NCBI GenBank assembly: GCA_041402005.1
Contig: JAWKTB010000008.1
Coordinates: forward strand, 124,001 to 188,000
DNA: 64,000 bases
Reading direction: 5' to 3'
From: JAJRXR01 sp041402005
GTDB lineage: Bacteria; Planctomycetota; Phycisphaerae; Phycisphaerales; UBA1924
The notes beneath the pieces were generated by a model. The model ran no database searches. It was not told where the DNA came from and saw only the letters and a program-made list of their open reading frames with translations. Numbering within the stretch: the stretch's first letter is position 1; each line of letters begins with the position of its first letter. Below, piece after piece: positions 25,802-34,326 of the stretch. The translations under genes were made by a program, and so were the position numbers.

Positions 25802-26676
25802 GACGCGGAGTCTATCTGGGGGTACCGCGCCGATCTGCGGAACGGGAATCCGCACTCGGGGCACTTGTGGATCGTGACCCCGCCGAGGGGGTAGGCGCAC
25901 CGGAAGCAAAGCCCCCGCCGGTAGCGCCGCCACCACCGGAAGGTCATGGGCCAGAGAGCCCAGAACAGGATCATGGCGAGCAGCGCGAAGAACGCGAGCA
26001 GGTTGTGGAAGGGGCCCAAGGGGGTTGGCCGCTGCATCATCCAGAACCCGGGCGCGATGGCCGACGTCGCCGAATCGAACGCCGGCCCCGCGGCGTCCCC
26101 CCCGTGGCGCACCAGCGCCGCCCGGATCGCTTCGGTCGCCTCGGCGGGCAGGCTCGCCGGGCTCACCGTCGCCGTCACCGGGTCGCTCATCGACACCTCG
26201 GGCAGGATCTCCGTGCTGAGCGCCCAGAGCCCGACCCGGGTGTCGGGCGGCGGCATCATGACCGTGATGTTCCCGCCCTCTTGCCACGGGATCACCGCCG
26301 ACCCGCCCGCGAGCCTGGCCCGCGCGATCGACTCGTTCGGCGACGCCGCGTGCCACCCCTCCGCGTCCTCCCACGCGACCACGTGGAGCAGCGGCCATGA
26401 CACGCCGAGCGACGTCACATACGCGCCCCCGGACCGGGGCAGCGTCGCCTTGCCCGAGACCACCCAGTCCCGCCACGCGGCGGCGGACGAGTACCGCCCC
26501 TTGTGGTTCGGCAGCCACAGAAAGTCGTTCACCAGCGCGACGGTGCAGATCGGCGCCCCGAGCAGCACGATCCACGCCCAGATGACCCCCCGCCGATAGG
26601 GGTCCCGGGGCCGCTCGGGCTTCACGGGCGGGATCTCGATCCCCTCGTGCAGCGTCCTGACCTGCTTGGGCTTCAC
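25798..26676 (-). CDS. Membrane protein with C-terminal zinc ribbon
   Basis: Protein of 292 residues. Plan: cytoplasmic N-terminus, helix 1 (VIWAWIVLLGAPICTVALV, about 31-49), a ~170-residue outside domain with no family I recognise, helix 2 (LLAFFALLAMILFWALWPM, about 226-244), then a zinc ribbon CFRC-x11-CPEC. Two paralogues with the same plan lie directly upstream in the same strand. GTG 26676 is preceded by TAGACT at 6 bases and no Shine-Dalgarno, so it may have its own leaderless promoter. It overlaps prmC by 4 bases. Function unknown. Confidence 0.72.
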   Translation of the reverse strand: MKPKQVRTLHEGIEIPPVKPERPRDPYRRGVIWAWIVLLGAPICTVALVNDFLWLPNHKGRYSSAAAWRDWVVSGKATLPRSGGAYVTSLGVSWPLLHVVAWEDAEGWHAASPNESIARARLAGGSAVIPWQEGGNITVMMPPPDTRVGLWALSTEILPEVSMSDPVTATVSPASLPAEATEAIRAALVRHGGDAAGPAFDSATSAIAPGFWMMQRPTPLGPFHNLLAFFALLAMILFWALWPMTFRWWRRYRRGLCFRCAYPLGGVTIHKCPECGFPFRRSARYPQIDSAS

Positions 26677-26682
26677 GACGAG

Positions 26683-26688
26683 AGTCTA
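26683..26688 (-). promoter_or_regulatory. Candidate -10 box for a leaderless GTG start
   Basis: TAGACT-N6-GTG on the minus strand before the gene starting at 26676; no ribosome-binding site is visible. Confidence 0.45.
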
Positions 26689-26722
26689 GTGAAGACCACT
26701 CGGAACTAGGCGCCACGGCGGA

Positions 26723-26787
26723 CCCCGTTTCGGGGCAGCCGTGCTCATTCACGGGCATGCTCACGGCTGCCCTCCGGGTCAGCCGTG
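26723..26787. repeat. Hairpin cluster at a gene 3' end
   Basis: CAGCCGTG (26736-26743), CACGGCTG (26762-26769) and CAGCCGTG (26780-26787) can pair in two alternative ways, and a small CCCCG-TTT-CGGGG stem sits at 26723-26735. The middle and right arms lie inside the last codons of the 26745-27482 gene. It looks like a mobile hairpin repeat that settled over a stop region. Confidence 0.5.
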
Positions 26788-27482
26788 CCACCGACGGGCG
26801 TGCTGCACTCGGGGCAGACGTCGCCGGCCAGGTCACGAACATCGTACTTGCATCGATGGCATCGACCTCGACGGATGCGGGCGATTGCGCGCGAGCTTAC
26901 GGCGAAGACCCACGTCGATGCCAGCAAGCCGATCAAGGCGACGACGGCGCCCGCGTTGTGTACATACCCCCACCAGACCACACGCCCCTGCCGCGGATAA
27001 TCCTCGATCATTCGCGACATCGCATCGTACGACTTGCTCTCCCCTGACCGGCGATGCATGTACCTCTCGACGGCGAGTACGGCGTCATCCGGAACGTCGT
27101 CAGCGACATTGATAAAGCCATGGGAAAACCACGTGGACGCCCACCATCCTTCTCCATGCGGATGGTACAGAATCATGAATACAAATTGGAAGGAAGTCTC
27201 CGGATCCTTCGGGTGATAGCCAGACAACGCCTCCTCCGACACCTCGTAGCTGCCGTCGCGGCGTGTCGCTTCAACAGCCGCGAAGTAGAACAACGTCTCT
27301 GTGGAGACGTGGCGGCGGCGATACTCTCTCGAGCGGTCGACCACCCACCGCTTGCACGTCGAGCCGATCGGAAGCATCGCAAAGTCCAGCGCGAGCAATG
27401 CGATTGCCACCAGAGCGACGGCCATGGCGCATCGGCGTCTGATTCTTATGGCGCGGATCGTGCTGGCCTCCCGGAATATCAC
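26745..27482 (-). CDS. Membrane protein with C-terminal zinc ribbon
   Basis: Protein of 245 residues with the plan of its neighbours: helix 1 (AMAVALVAIALLALDFAMLPI, about 19-39), an outside domain of ~130 residues, helix 2 (VHNAGAVVALIGLLASTWVFAV) and a zinc ribbon CHRC-x11-CPEC near residue 210-228. The outside domain resembles that of the upstream paralogue only in layout. Its last ~14 residues (TADPEGSREHARE) are encoded by an inverted-repeat element and are probably not part of the ancestral protein. Start overlaps the upstream stop by 4 bases. Base use is somewhat less GC-rich than the neighbours. Function unknown. Confidence 0.65.
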   Translation of the reverse strand: MIFREASTIRAIRIRRRCAMAVALVAIALLALDFAMLPIGSTCKRWVVDRSREYRRRHVSTETLFYFAAVEATRRDGSYEVSEEALSGYHPKDPETSFQFVFMILYHPHGEGWWASTWFSHGFINVADDVPDDAVLAVERYMHRRSGESKSYDAMSRMIEDYPRQGRVVWWGYVHNAGAVVALIGLLASTWVFAVSSRAIARIRRGRCHRCKYDVRDLAGDVCPECSTPVGGTADPEGSREHARE

Positions 27483-28222
27483 GCCGGCGCCTCACCGATC
27501 GGCGTGCCGCACTCGGGGCATACACCGCCAACCAACCCCGCGAGCGCGTACTTGCATCGAGCGCAGCGCCCCGAGCGTTCACGCCGCCACGAACGCACGG
27601 CGCCAAGCAGCTTCCAGGAACCGACCACGAGGACGATCGCGGCGCACAGACTCGCAAGGTCGTGGACGACGCCGAGCCATGCAACACGTCCACGCAGGGG
27701 TTTCCCCGTGGCATGATCCGCGAATGCCTGGGCCACCTCGTCGCCGGCCCGATCGCGCAGCAACTGTGTCGTGAAGGCGACGCAGTCCGGCGAGAACGGA
27801 CTGGTTGGCGGGTTGCCCTTCCAATCCCATACCACCACGCGCGGCGCCCCAAGCCAGGTTGGCGCCCACAAACCACTCGGCGTCCGCGGTATCAAAACAG
27901 AGATCTCCCGCTGCATGGGATCGCGGGTTTCCCAAGGATGCGCGAAAAACGCCTGGTCCTCGTCAAGACCTGACCACGCTCCCTCGCGAGTGGGAAAGAC
28001 ATAGACAAGACACGTGTCCGCTCGGGCGGGGTCGGTTGGGCGGGCACGCAAGAGCAGGTTGAAATCCCGGAACTGACCGACGGCCGAGATCCCCCTCGTC
28101 CCCGCCACGGGCAGGAGCATGAAGTCAAGGATGAGGAGCACGAGGAGCGAGCCGCACAGCAAGGAGAGCCAGACCACTCTCGCTTTCGATGACGACCGGT
28201 TCGCTCCGCCATCGTCCATCAC
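27479..28222 (-). CDS. Membrane protein with C-terminal zinc ribbon
   Basis: Protein of 247 residues: helix 1 (VVWLSLLCGSLLVLLILDFMLLPV, about 16-39), an outside domain of ~140 residues, helix 2 (VVHDLASLCAAIVLVVGSWKLL) and a zinc ribbon CARC-x11-CPEC near the end. The phrase LLILDFMLLPVAGT matches LLALDFAMLPIGST in the next gene, showing that the two are paralogues. The start overlaps the stop of the amidohydrolase gene as ATGA and the stop overlaps the next start likewise, so all are co-translated. No function can be assigned. Confidence 0.7.
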   Translation of the reverse strand: MMDDGGANRSSSKARVVWLSLLCGSLLVLLILDFMLLPVAGTRGISAVGQFRDFNLLLRARPTDPARADTCLVYVFPTREGAWSGLDEDQAFFAHPWETRDPMQREISVLIPRTPSGLWAPTWLGAPRVVVWDWKGNPPTSPFSPDCVAFTTQLLRDRAGDEVAQAFADHATGKPLRGRVAWLGVVHDLASLCAAIVLVVGSWKLLGAVRSWRRERSGRCARCKYALAGLVGGVCPECGTPIGEAPA

Positions 28223-29982
28223 TCCCCCTCGTACACCGTCTCCCCCCCGATGACCGTCTTGAGCACCTTCGTGTCCGGGATCAGCCCCGCCTCGCAGGTC
28301 ATGATGTCCCGGTCGATGACGACGAAGTCAGCGAGCTTGCCGACCTCCAGGGTCCCCTTCTCGTCCTCCTCGAACGCCGCGTACGCCGCCCAGATGGTGA
28401 AGCTCTTGAGCGCCTCTGCCCGCGTCATCCGCTGCTCAGGATGCCACCCGCCCGCCGGGGCGCCTTCGAGGTCCTGGCGCGTCACCGCCGCGTAGATGCC
28501 GAGGAACGGATTGTGGCTCTCGACCGGGAAGTCGCTGCCCGACGCGATCGGCACGCCCGAGTCGATCAGGCTCCGCCACGCGTAGGCGCCGACGGTCCGA
28601 TCACGCCCGATCCGCTCCTCGATCCAGCGCATGTCGGTCGTGCAGTGGGTCGGCTGCATCGAGGGGAGCACGCCCAGGTCCTCGAACCTCGGGATGTCGG
28701 CGGCATCGAGTAGCTGCGCGTGCTCGATCCTGAACCTGTTGTTCCGCGCGTGTAAGAGCCCCGAGCCGAGGGGCTGGCCGGCGCCCGGGCCGGTCGTTTC
28801 CCCAGCGCTCTCGCCCGCCGCCGAGGTCGCCGGGATCGCGATCGCCTGGGCGAACTCGTACGCGTCGAGGACCCTTCGATTCGCCCGGTCGCCGATCGCG
28901 TGCGTGCAGACCTGGTACCCGTGGTCGTTGGCGTCCTTGGCGACCTTGTCCACGAAGAGAGGATCGACGACGTTGAGCCCGACGTAGGGGTCGCCGTCGC
29001 GATCGACCGGTCGGTCGGCGTACGGCTCGAGCAGCCACGCCCCGCGCGAGCCCAGCGCCCCATCCATGTACAGCTTGCACGCCCGCACCGTCACGCGGCC
29101 CGAGACGTAGATCCCGTGCTGGGCGAAGTACTCGATCGCGACCTGGCCCGGCACGAGCACGTACATCCGCATCTTCAGGCGCCCGTCCGCCGCGAGCTGC
29201 TTGTACACCTCGACCGTCTCGGGCGACACGCCCATGTCATGCACACCCGTCAGCCCGGCGGACAGGCACATGTCCTGGGCCGCCAGGATCAGCTCCGCGT
29301 CCTCGCCCCGCGCGTGCGGAGGTACCGCCCCCTCGATGAGCGGCTGGGCGTTGTCGACGAAGATCCCCGTCGCCCTGCCGTCGTCGCCCCGGAGGATCTC
29401 GCCGCCCTCGGGCGAGGGCGTCCGGTCGTCGATCCCCGCGGCTTTCATCGCGGCCGCATTCGCGAGCGCCGCGTGCCCGTCCACGCGCGACAGCCAGACC
29501 GGGTGGTCGGGGACGGCGTCCGACAGGAGCTGGTGCGTCGGCAGCTCGCCGCTGGGCCACAGCTCATGGTCCCACCCGCGCCCGAGGATCCATGTTCCAC
29601 GAGGAACAGCGTCCGCCCGCGCGCGCACGCGGTCGATCACTTCCTCGTAGCTCTTGGTCCCGGCGAGGTCGATGACGCCGACCTTGAGCTGGCCCAGGCC
29701 CATCATGTGCGCGTGCGCGTCGATGAGGCCCGGGAGGATGACGCGCCCACTGACGTCGACGATCTCGACGCCCTCATCGATGAAGGGCAGGACGTCGCGC
29801 TTGGAGCCGATGCCGACGATGCGTCCGTTCTCGGTCGCCATCGCCTCGGCGGTAGGGGCCTCGTCGGAGGCGGTGTAGATCTTGGCGTTGAGGTAGACGC
29901 GTCGGACGCTCTGGGCGGGCGCCGCCTTGACGCCCAGGACGAGGACGGCAAGAGCCAGGCCGATCGAGGCGAGTGCGTTCAT
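28219..29982 (-). CDS. Exported amidohydrolase (Amidohydro_3, YtcJ-like)
   Basis: Protein of 587 residues. A signal peptide ends near KAAPAQS, so the enzyme works outside the cytoplasm. The metal-site motif DAHAHM (HxH) is near residue 89, the later His positions in THAIGDRANRRVLDAYE and RIEHAQLLDA, and the Asp in ASGSDFPVES near the C-terminal end of the barrel; the flanking beta domain closes with FVVIDRDIM. This is the YtcJ/Amidohydro_3 set, hydrolases of N-acyl or cyclic amide bonds with broad substrate range. TACACT stands 6 bases before the ATG, suggesting its own leaderless promoter, though polA ends only 34 bases upstream. Confidence 0.88.
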   Translation of the reverse strand: MNALASIGLALAVLVLGVKAAPAQSVRRVYLNAKIYTASDEAPTAEAMATENGRIVGIGSKRDVLPFIDEGVEIVDVSGRVILPGLIDAHAHMMGLGQLKVGVIDLAGTKSYEEVIDRVRARADAVPRGTWILGRGWDHELWPSGELPTHQLLSDAVPDHPVWLSRVDGHAALANAAAMKAAGIDDRTPSPEGGEILRGDDGRATGIFVDNAQPLIEGAVPPHARGEDAELILAAQDMCLSAGLTGVHDMGVSPETVEVYKQLAADGRLKMRMYVLVPGQVAIEYFAQHGIYVSGRVTVRACKLYMDGALGSRGAWLLEPYADRPVDRDGDPYVGLNVVDPLFVDKVAKDANDHGYQVCTHAIGDRANRRVLDAYEFAQAIAIPATSAAGESAGETTGPGAGQPLGSGLLHARNNRFRIEHAQLLDAADIPRFEDLGVLPSMQPTHCTTDMRWIEERIGRDRTVGAYAWRSLIDSGVPIASGSDFPVESHNPFLGIYAAVTRQDLEGAPAGGWHPEQRMTRAEALKSFTIWAAYAAFEEDEKGTLEVGKLADFVVIDRDIMTCEAGLIPDTKVLKTVIGGETVYEGE

Positions 29983-29988
29983 GCCCCG

Positions 29989-29994
29989 AGTGTA
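29989..29994 (-). promoter_or_regulatory. Candidate -10 box for the amidohydrolase gene
   Basis: TACACT-N6-ATG on the minus strand; the hexamer lies in the short polA-amidohydrolase spacer. No Shine-Dalgarno site. Confidence 0.45.
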
Positions 29995-30016
29995 TCCGGG
30001 GCGCCAATCCCCTCCC

Positions 30017-32941
30017 TCACTTGCCCTCGAACCAGCTCCGCCCGATCGCCGACTCGACCTTGAGGGGGACGCTGAGCGTCATCGCCGCCTCCATGCGTTC
30101 GACGATGAGGCCCCGCGCCCGGTCGGCGACGGCGTCGGGCGCCTCGAAGACCAGCTCGTCATGGATCTGCACGAGCATGCGCACGCCGTCGATCTCCGGG
30201 GGCGCCCCATCGCGCCAGTTCGCGGCGTGGGGGCTGAGGCGTCGGTGCAGGTCCACCATCGCGATCTTGATCAGGTCGGCGGCCGAGCCCTGGACGACGG
30301 AGTTGATCGCGGTCCGCTCGGCCAGGGCGCGCCGGGCGGGGACGTTCGAGTCGATGTCCGGGATCGGGCGTCGGCGTCCCATCATCGTCTCGACGTAGCC
30401 CAGGCGGTGTGCCTGCTCGACGCACTCCTGGAGGAAGGTCGTGATGCCGGCGAAGCGGCGCTTGTACCCGTCGATGATCTCGCCGGCGTCGGTGTTGGAG
30501 ATGCCCAGGCGTCTGGCGAGGCCGAAGGGCGTGACGCCGTAGATGATCCCGAAGTTGACCATCTTGGCGCCGTTGCGCTGCTCGCGGGTGACGTCCTCGG
30601 GCTTGACGGCGTGGATCTGGGCGGCGACGGCGGTGTGGATGTCCTCGCCCTGGTGGAAGGCCTCGTTCAGGGCCGGGTCCTTGGACAGGTGCGCGAGCAG
30701 GCGCAGCTCGATCTGCGAGTAGTCGGCCGTGATCAGCGTGTGCCCCTCCTCGGCGATGAACGCGCGCCGGATCTCTCGCCCGATCTCGGTCCGGATCGGG
30801 ATGTTCTGCAGGTTCGGGTCGGAGCTGGACAGGCGCCCGGTGACGGCGACGGTCTGGTTGAAGCTCGCGTGGATGCGTCCGTCCTCGGCGTGGATCTCCT
30901 CACGCAGCGCCACCAGGTAGGTGCTGACCAGCTTGGTCAGCTGGCGGTACTCCAGGATGAGCTGCGGGATCTCGCTCTCGACCGCCGGGTCCTGGGCGAT
31001 CTTCTCGAGCACCTCGGCGTCGGTCGAGTACCCGGTCTTGGTCTTCTTGAGCGGGCGGATCCCGAGCCCCGGCTCGGCGTCCTCGGGCTTGTTGAACAGG
31101 ATGCTCGAAAGCTGCTTGGGCGAGTCCGGGTCGAAGCCCCTGCCGCACGCCTCGTAGGCGGCGTCCGAGATCTGTTGCTTCAGTTCGTCGATTCGGGTCT
31201 GGAGCTTGTCGCGCTGGCGGTCCAGCTCGTCGGGGTCGACGCGGATGCCGTTCCACTCGAGCTCCGCCAGCACCTCGACCAGCGGCATCTCGAGGTCCCG
31301 GAAGAGGGGCGTGAGCTTCAGCCGCCGCAGCTCTGGCGCCATCTCGTGCATGAGCTGGAGCGTCGCGTCCGCGTCCTCGGCGGCGTACTTGGTCGCGTCC
31401 TCCAGGGGGACGTCGGAGAACAGCTTCTGGCTCTTGCCCGAGCCGATGAGGTCCTTGATCGGGATGTTGTGACGCCCGAGCAGGGCGAGCGACAGGGCGT
31501 CGAGCGAGTGGCTCGACCTCGACGCGTCGATCAGGTAGCTGGCGATCATCGTGTCGCCCGCCTCGGACTTGTCGTCGGTCGGCGTGAACCCCCGCAGCTC
31601 GACCCCGGCGCGGCGGAGCACCAGCAGATCGTACTTCAGATTGTGCCCGACCTTGGCCCGCGACGCGTCCTCCAGGATCGGGCGCAGCGCGTCGAGCACC
31701 GTCTTCTCGTCGAGACAACGCTCGTGCTCGGGGCAACGGACGGGAACGTACCACCCCTTGCCGGGCTTGACGCTCAAGCAGAGACCGCACAGGTCGGCCC
31801 GCATCGGGCGGATGTTCGTCGTCTCGGTGTCGATCGAGAGGAGCTTGGCCTTCTCGATCTTGGCGAGCATTGCGTCGAGCGCCTCGCGCGTCTGGACGCA
31901 GGTGTACTCGCCCTTCACGTCGTCGAGCGACGAGGGGAGTTCCTGGTCGAAGAGTCCGCCGAAGCCCGAGGGCTCAGAAGCCTTGGCACGCGGCGCGGGA
32001 GAGGCGCCCGCCTCGCTCTCGCCCCCGAGCAGCGCCTTGAGCTCGTCCTGGTACCGGTTGAACCCCAGCTCCTTCAGGATCGGCGCCAGCGCCACCAGGT
32101 TGAACGACGTCGTCTTCGCCTTCTCCAGGTCGAAGTCGATCGGCGCGTCGTGACGCAGCGAGACGAGCAGGCGGCTCAGGGGCAGGCGGTCGGCCGCCTC
32201 CAGGATCTTCTCCCGGCGCTTGCCCTTGATCTTCCATTCCTTCGCGGGCTTGTCCGCCTTGACCTCCTCGATGACGGCGTCGAGCGAGCCGAACTCGGCG
32301 ATCAACTGTGCCGCAGTCTTGGGCCCGACCCCATCGACCCCCGGCACGTTGTCGACCGTGTCGCCCATCAGCGCGAGCATGTCGATGACCTGCGAGGGGG
32401 CGAGCCCGGTCTCTTCCTTGAGCTTGGCTTCGTCGATCAGTTCGTCGGTATGGATGTCGTACATCTCGGTGGGGGGGATCCCGGCGCCGAGGAGCTGTTT
32501 GAGGTCCTTGTCCTTGGAGATGATGCGGACGCGGACGTCGGGGTGTTGTTCAGAGAACGTGGTGGCGATGGTGGCGATGACGTCGTCGGCCTCGAAGCCG
32601 GGCGAGGCGACGATGGGCACGCCGAGGGCCCGGAGGATCGACAGCGCCCGCTCGACCTGGGGGCGCAGGTCCTCGGGGGGCTCGGGGCGGTTGGCCTTGT
32701 ACTCGGGGAAGAAGGCGGAGCGGAAGGTGCCCTTGTCCCCGCCGACGTCGAGGGCGATCGCGACGTAGTCGGGCGTGCCGCCGACCTTGCCCTCGCCCCG
32801 GAGGAGCTTGAGGAGCATGCCCACGAAGCCGAACGTCATGTTGGTGGGCTCTTTGGTGACCGGGCTGGTCATGGGCGTGCGGATGGCGTGGTAGGCGCGG
32901 AAGAACTGGGCGTAGGCGTCGATGAGGTAGAGGGTTTTCAT
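30017..32941 (-). CDS. polA: DNA polymerase I
   Basis: Protein of 974 residues with all three activities. The 5'-nuclease domain (1-~300) has YLIDAYAQFFRAYHAIRTP, PEYKANRPE and GFEADDVIATIA. The 3'-5' exonuclease (about 360-560) keeps the catalytic acids: DTETT near 371, HNLKYD and YAAEDAD. The polymerase domain has motif A (DYSQIELRLLAHL, about 740), motif B (RNGAKMVNFGIIYG) and motif C (QIHDELVFE, about 925). Its role is Okazaki-fragment processing and repair. ATG 32941 gives the normal N-terminus; no Shine-Dalgarno is visible because a heptamer repeat array occupies the leader. An upstream extension (reading THCLLPTAHCLP) translates that array and is rejected. Confidence 0.96.
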   Translation of the reverse strand: MKTLYLIDAYAQFFRAYHAIRTPMTSPVTKEPTNMTFGFVGMLLKLLRGEGKVGGTPDYVAIALDVGGDKGTFRSAFFPEYKANRPEPPEDLRPQVERALSILRALGVPIVASPGFEADDVIATIATTFSEQHPDVRVRIISKDKDLKQLLGAGIPPTEMYDIHTDELIDEAKLKEETGLAPSQVIDMLALMGDTVDNVPGVDGVGPKTAAQLIAEFGSLDAVIEEVKADKPAKEWKIKGKRREKILEAADRLPLSRLLVSLRHDAPIDFDLEKAKTTSFNLVALAPILKELGFNRYQDELKALLGGESEAGASPAPRAKASEPSGFGGLFDQELPSSLDDVKGEYTCVQTREALDAMLAKIEKAKLLSIDTETTNIRPMRADLCGLCLSVKPGKGWYVPVRCPEHERCLDEKTVLDALRPILEDASRAKVGHNLKYDLLVLRRAGVELRGFTPTDDKSEAGDTMIASYLIDASRSSHSLDALSLALLGRHNIPIKDLIGSGKSQKLFSDVPLEDATKYAAEDADATLQLMHEMAPELRRLKLTPLFRDLEMPLVEVLAELEWNGIRVDPDELDRQRDKLQTRIDELKQQISDAAYEACGRGFDPDSPKQLSSILFNKPEDAEPGLGIRPLKKTKTGYSTDAEVLEKIAQDPAVESEIPQLILEYRQLTKLVSTYLVALREEIHAEDGRIHASFNQTVAVTGRLSSSDPNLQNIPIRTEIGREIRRAFIAEEGHTLITADYSQIELRLLAHLSKDPALNEAFHQGEDIHTAVAAQIHAVKPEDVTREQRNGAKMVNFGIIYGVTPFGLARRLGISNTDAGEIIDGYKRRFAGITTFLQECVEQAHRLGYVETMMGRRRPIPDIDSNVPARRALAERTAINSVVQGSAADLIKIAMVDLHRRLSPHAANWRDGAPPEIDGVRMLVQIHDELVFEAPDAVADRARGLIVERMEAAMTLSVPLKVESAIGRSWFEGK

Positions 32942-32945
32942 GGGG

Positions 32946-32978
32946 AGGCAATGGGCAGTGGGCAATAGGCAGTGGGTC
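32946..32978. repeat. Heptamer tandem repeats in the polA leader
   Basis: Period-7 units read AGGCA, ATGGGCA, GTGGGCA, ATAGGCA and GTGGGTC on the plus strand, filling the 35-base gap between polA and the gene before it and touching that gene's stop codon. Similar GGGCAGT-type heptamers are scattered in some cyanobacterial genomes. Confidence 0.75.
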
Positions 32979-34233
32979 AGATAGCGGGCTTGCCCGGCCA
33001 GCTCACCGGCGCGGCCTCGCCCGTCGCCCGCTCGTGCAGGACGGTCAGGCGTCTGGCGTAGGCCTGGGTCTGGTCGACGCCGCGCCGTCCCATGACCTGC
33101 ATCGCGATCTCGACGAACTTGCCGAGGCGGAAGGGCTTTGCCCCGTCGTCGGTGACCCAGGAGAAGGCGCCGATCGTGCCCGAGGCGGGGGCGGTGGCGG
33201 CGTACATCACGCCCGTGTTCAGGATTGCGCCGGTCATGAGGCGGGTGCAGATCGCGGTCTTGACGTGGTCGCCGATGATGGCGCCGAGGAACGTCTGGCC
33301 CGTGCGCTCGTGCTTCGCGTCCGGCGTCGCCCTGGCGATGACCTCGGTGTAGGTGTTGAGGAGGTTGGAGTTGGTCGTGCCGGCGCCGAGATTGGCCCAC
33401 TCGCCGATCCAGCTGTCGCCCAGGTGCCCCTCGTGGGCCTTGTTGGCGTAGCCCTGGAAGACGCACCCGCCGACCTCGCCGGCGACCTTGCAGACGGGGC
33501 CGATCGCCGTGTTCGGCTTGATGTTGGCATGCTCGAAGACGGTGCACCCGCGACCGATGAGCGCCGGGCCGTTGATGACGGCCAGGGGGCGGATGGTCGC
33601 GTTGGCGCCGATGACGATCGGCCCGTGCTCGGCGTTGAGCACCACGCCCCGGTAGACCTCCGCCTCGGGATCAATCAGGATCCTGTAGTCGCCCAGGCAG
33701 AGAACCCCCTCGGGGACCTCATCCTGCGTCTCGTCCTGGTCCTTGAGCAGGAGCATCATGTCGATCGCGATCGCCTGGTCGCGCACGCGACGGAAGTGCC
33801 ACGGGCGAGCCAGCAGTACGTCGTCCTCGATCTCGACCGACTCCATCGAGGGCGAGCCCCCGGCGAGGAACTCGCGCATCTCGCCCAGCACCAGGGCCGC
33901 GGCGATCAGGTCCCCCGACGACTTCTCGACCAGCACCTGCCCGGTCTCGATCTCGGCGAAGACCTCGAGGGGCAGGGCGCACCGCCCGTTGATCGCGACG
34001 ACGGGCTCGTCGGGATCGCCGTCGATCTGCTCGTTGACGGGCTCGTCGTGGCGCTCACGGGCCAGGTCCAAATGGTCGGCGTGGACGTAGAGCCCGATGA
34101 CGTCGAGGTCGAGCGAGCGTCGCAGGCGTTCGAGGGTCGTGAGGGCGCCCGTTCGGATGTCGAAGCTCGGGCGCAGGTCGCTCATCGGGCTGAGCTCGCC
34201 CCGCCCGTCGTCGAAGACGATCGCCTTTGGCAT
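32977..34233 (-). CDS. GlmU-like putative sugar nucleotidyltransferase
   Basis: Protein of 418 residues. The first ~190 residues resemble the NTP_transf_4 sugar nucleotidyl transferase family (AIVFDDGRGELSPMSDLRPSFDIRTGALTTLERL). The rest is a left-handed beta-helix of hexapeptide repeats (PIVIGANATIRPLAVINGPALIGRGCTVFEHA; later SWIGEWANLGAGTTNSN, as in GlmU). It may activate or acetylate an amino sugar for envelope precursors; the exact substrate is not fixed by sequence. The start has TAGACT 6 bases upstream and no Shine-Dalgarno. It is followed by polA after 35 bases. Confidence 0.8.
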   Translation of the reverse strand: MPKAIVFDDGRGELSPMSDLRPSFDIRTGALTTLERLRRSLDLDVIGLYVHADHLDLARERHDEPVNEQIDGDPDEPVVAINGRCALPLEVFAEIETGQVLVEKSSGDLIAAALVLGEMREFLAGGSPSMESVEIEDDVLLARPWHFRRVRDQAIAIDMMLLLKDQDETQDEVPEGVLCLGDYRILIDPEAEVYRGVVLNAEHGPIVIGANATIRPLAVINGPALIGRGCTVFEHANIKPNTAIGPVCKVAGEVGGCVFQGYANKAHEGHLGDSWIGEWANLGAGTTNSNLLNTYTEVIARATPDAKHERTGQTFLGAIIGDHVKTAICTRLMTGAILNTGVMYAATAPASGTIGAFSWVTDDGAKPFRLGKFVEIAMQVMGRRGVDQTQAYARRLTVLHERATGEAAPVSWPGKPAI

Positions 34234-34239
34234 CGGCAG

Positions 34240-34245
34240 AGTCTA
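34240..34245 (-). promoter_or_regulatory. Candidate -10 box for the GlmU-like gene
   Basis: TAGACT-N6-ATG on the minus strand, in the 93-base gap after mreD. Confidence 0.45.
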
Positions 34246-34294
34246 GCGGGGGTGGTGGGGGCTTGGTCGGGTAGGCGATGCGTAGAGGGAAGAG

Positions 34295-34311
34295 ACGGGC
34301 GGGACGCCCGT
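34295..34311 (-). terminator. Hairpin after mreD
   Basis: ACGGGCG-GGA-CGCCCGT is a perfect 7-base-pair stem about 16 bases past the mreD stop, reading in the mreBCD direction. No T-tract follows. It separates the mre operon from the GlmU-like gene. Confidence 0.45.
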
Positions 34312-34326
34312 ACCACCAGGAGGAGT

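Noticed and set aside
32942..33547. Upstream extension of the polA reading frame
   Set aside because: It runs through the heptamer array and antiparallel to nothing conserved; the normal 5'-nuclease start is at 32941.
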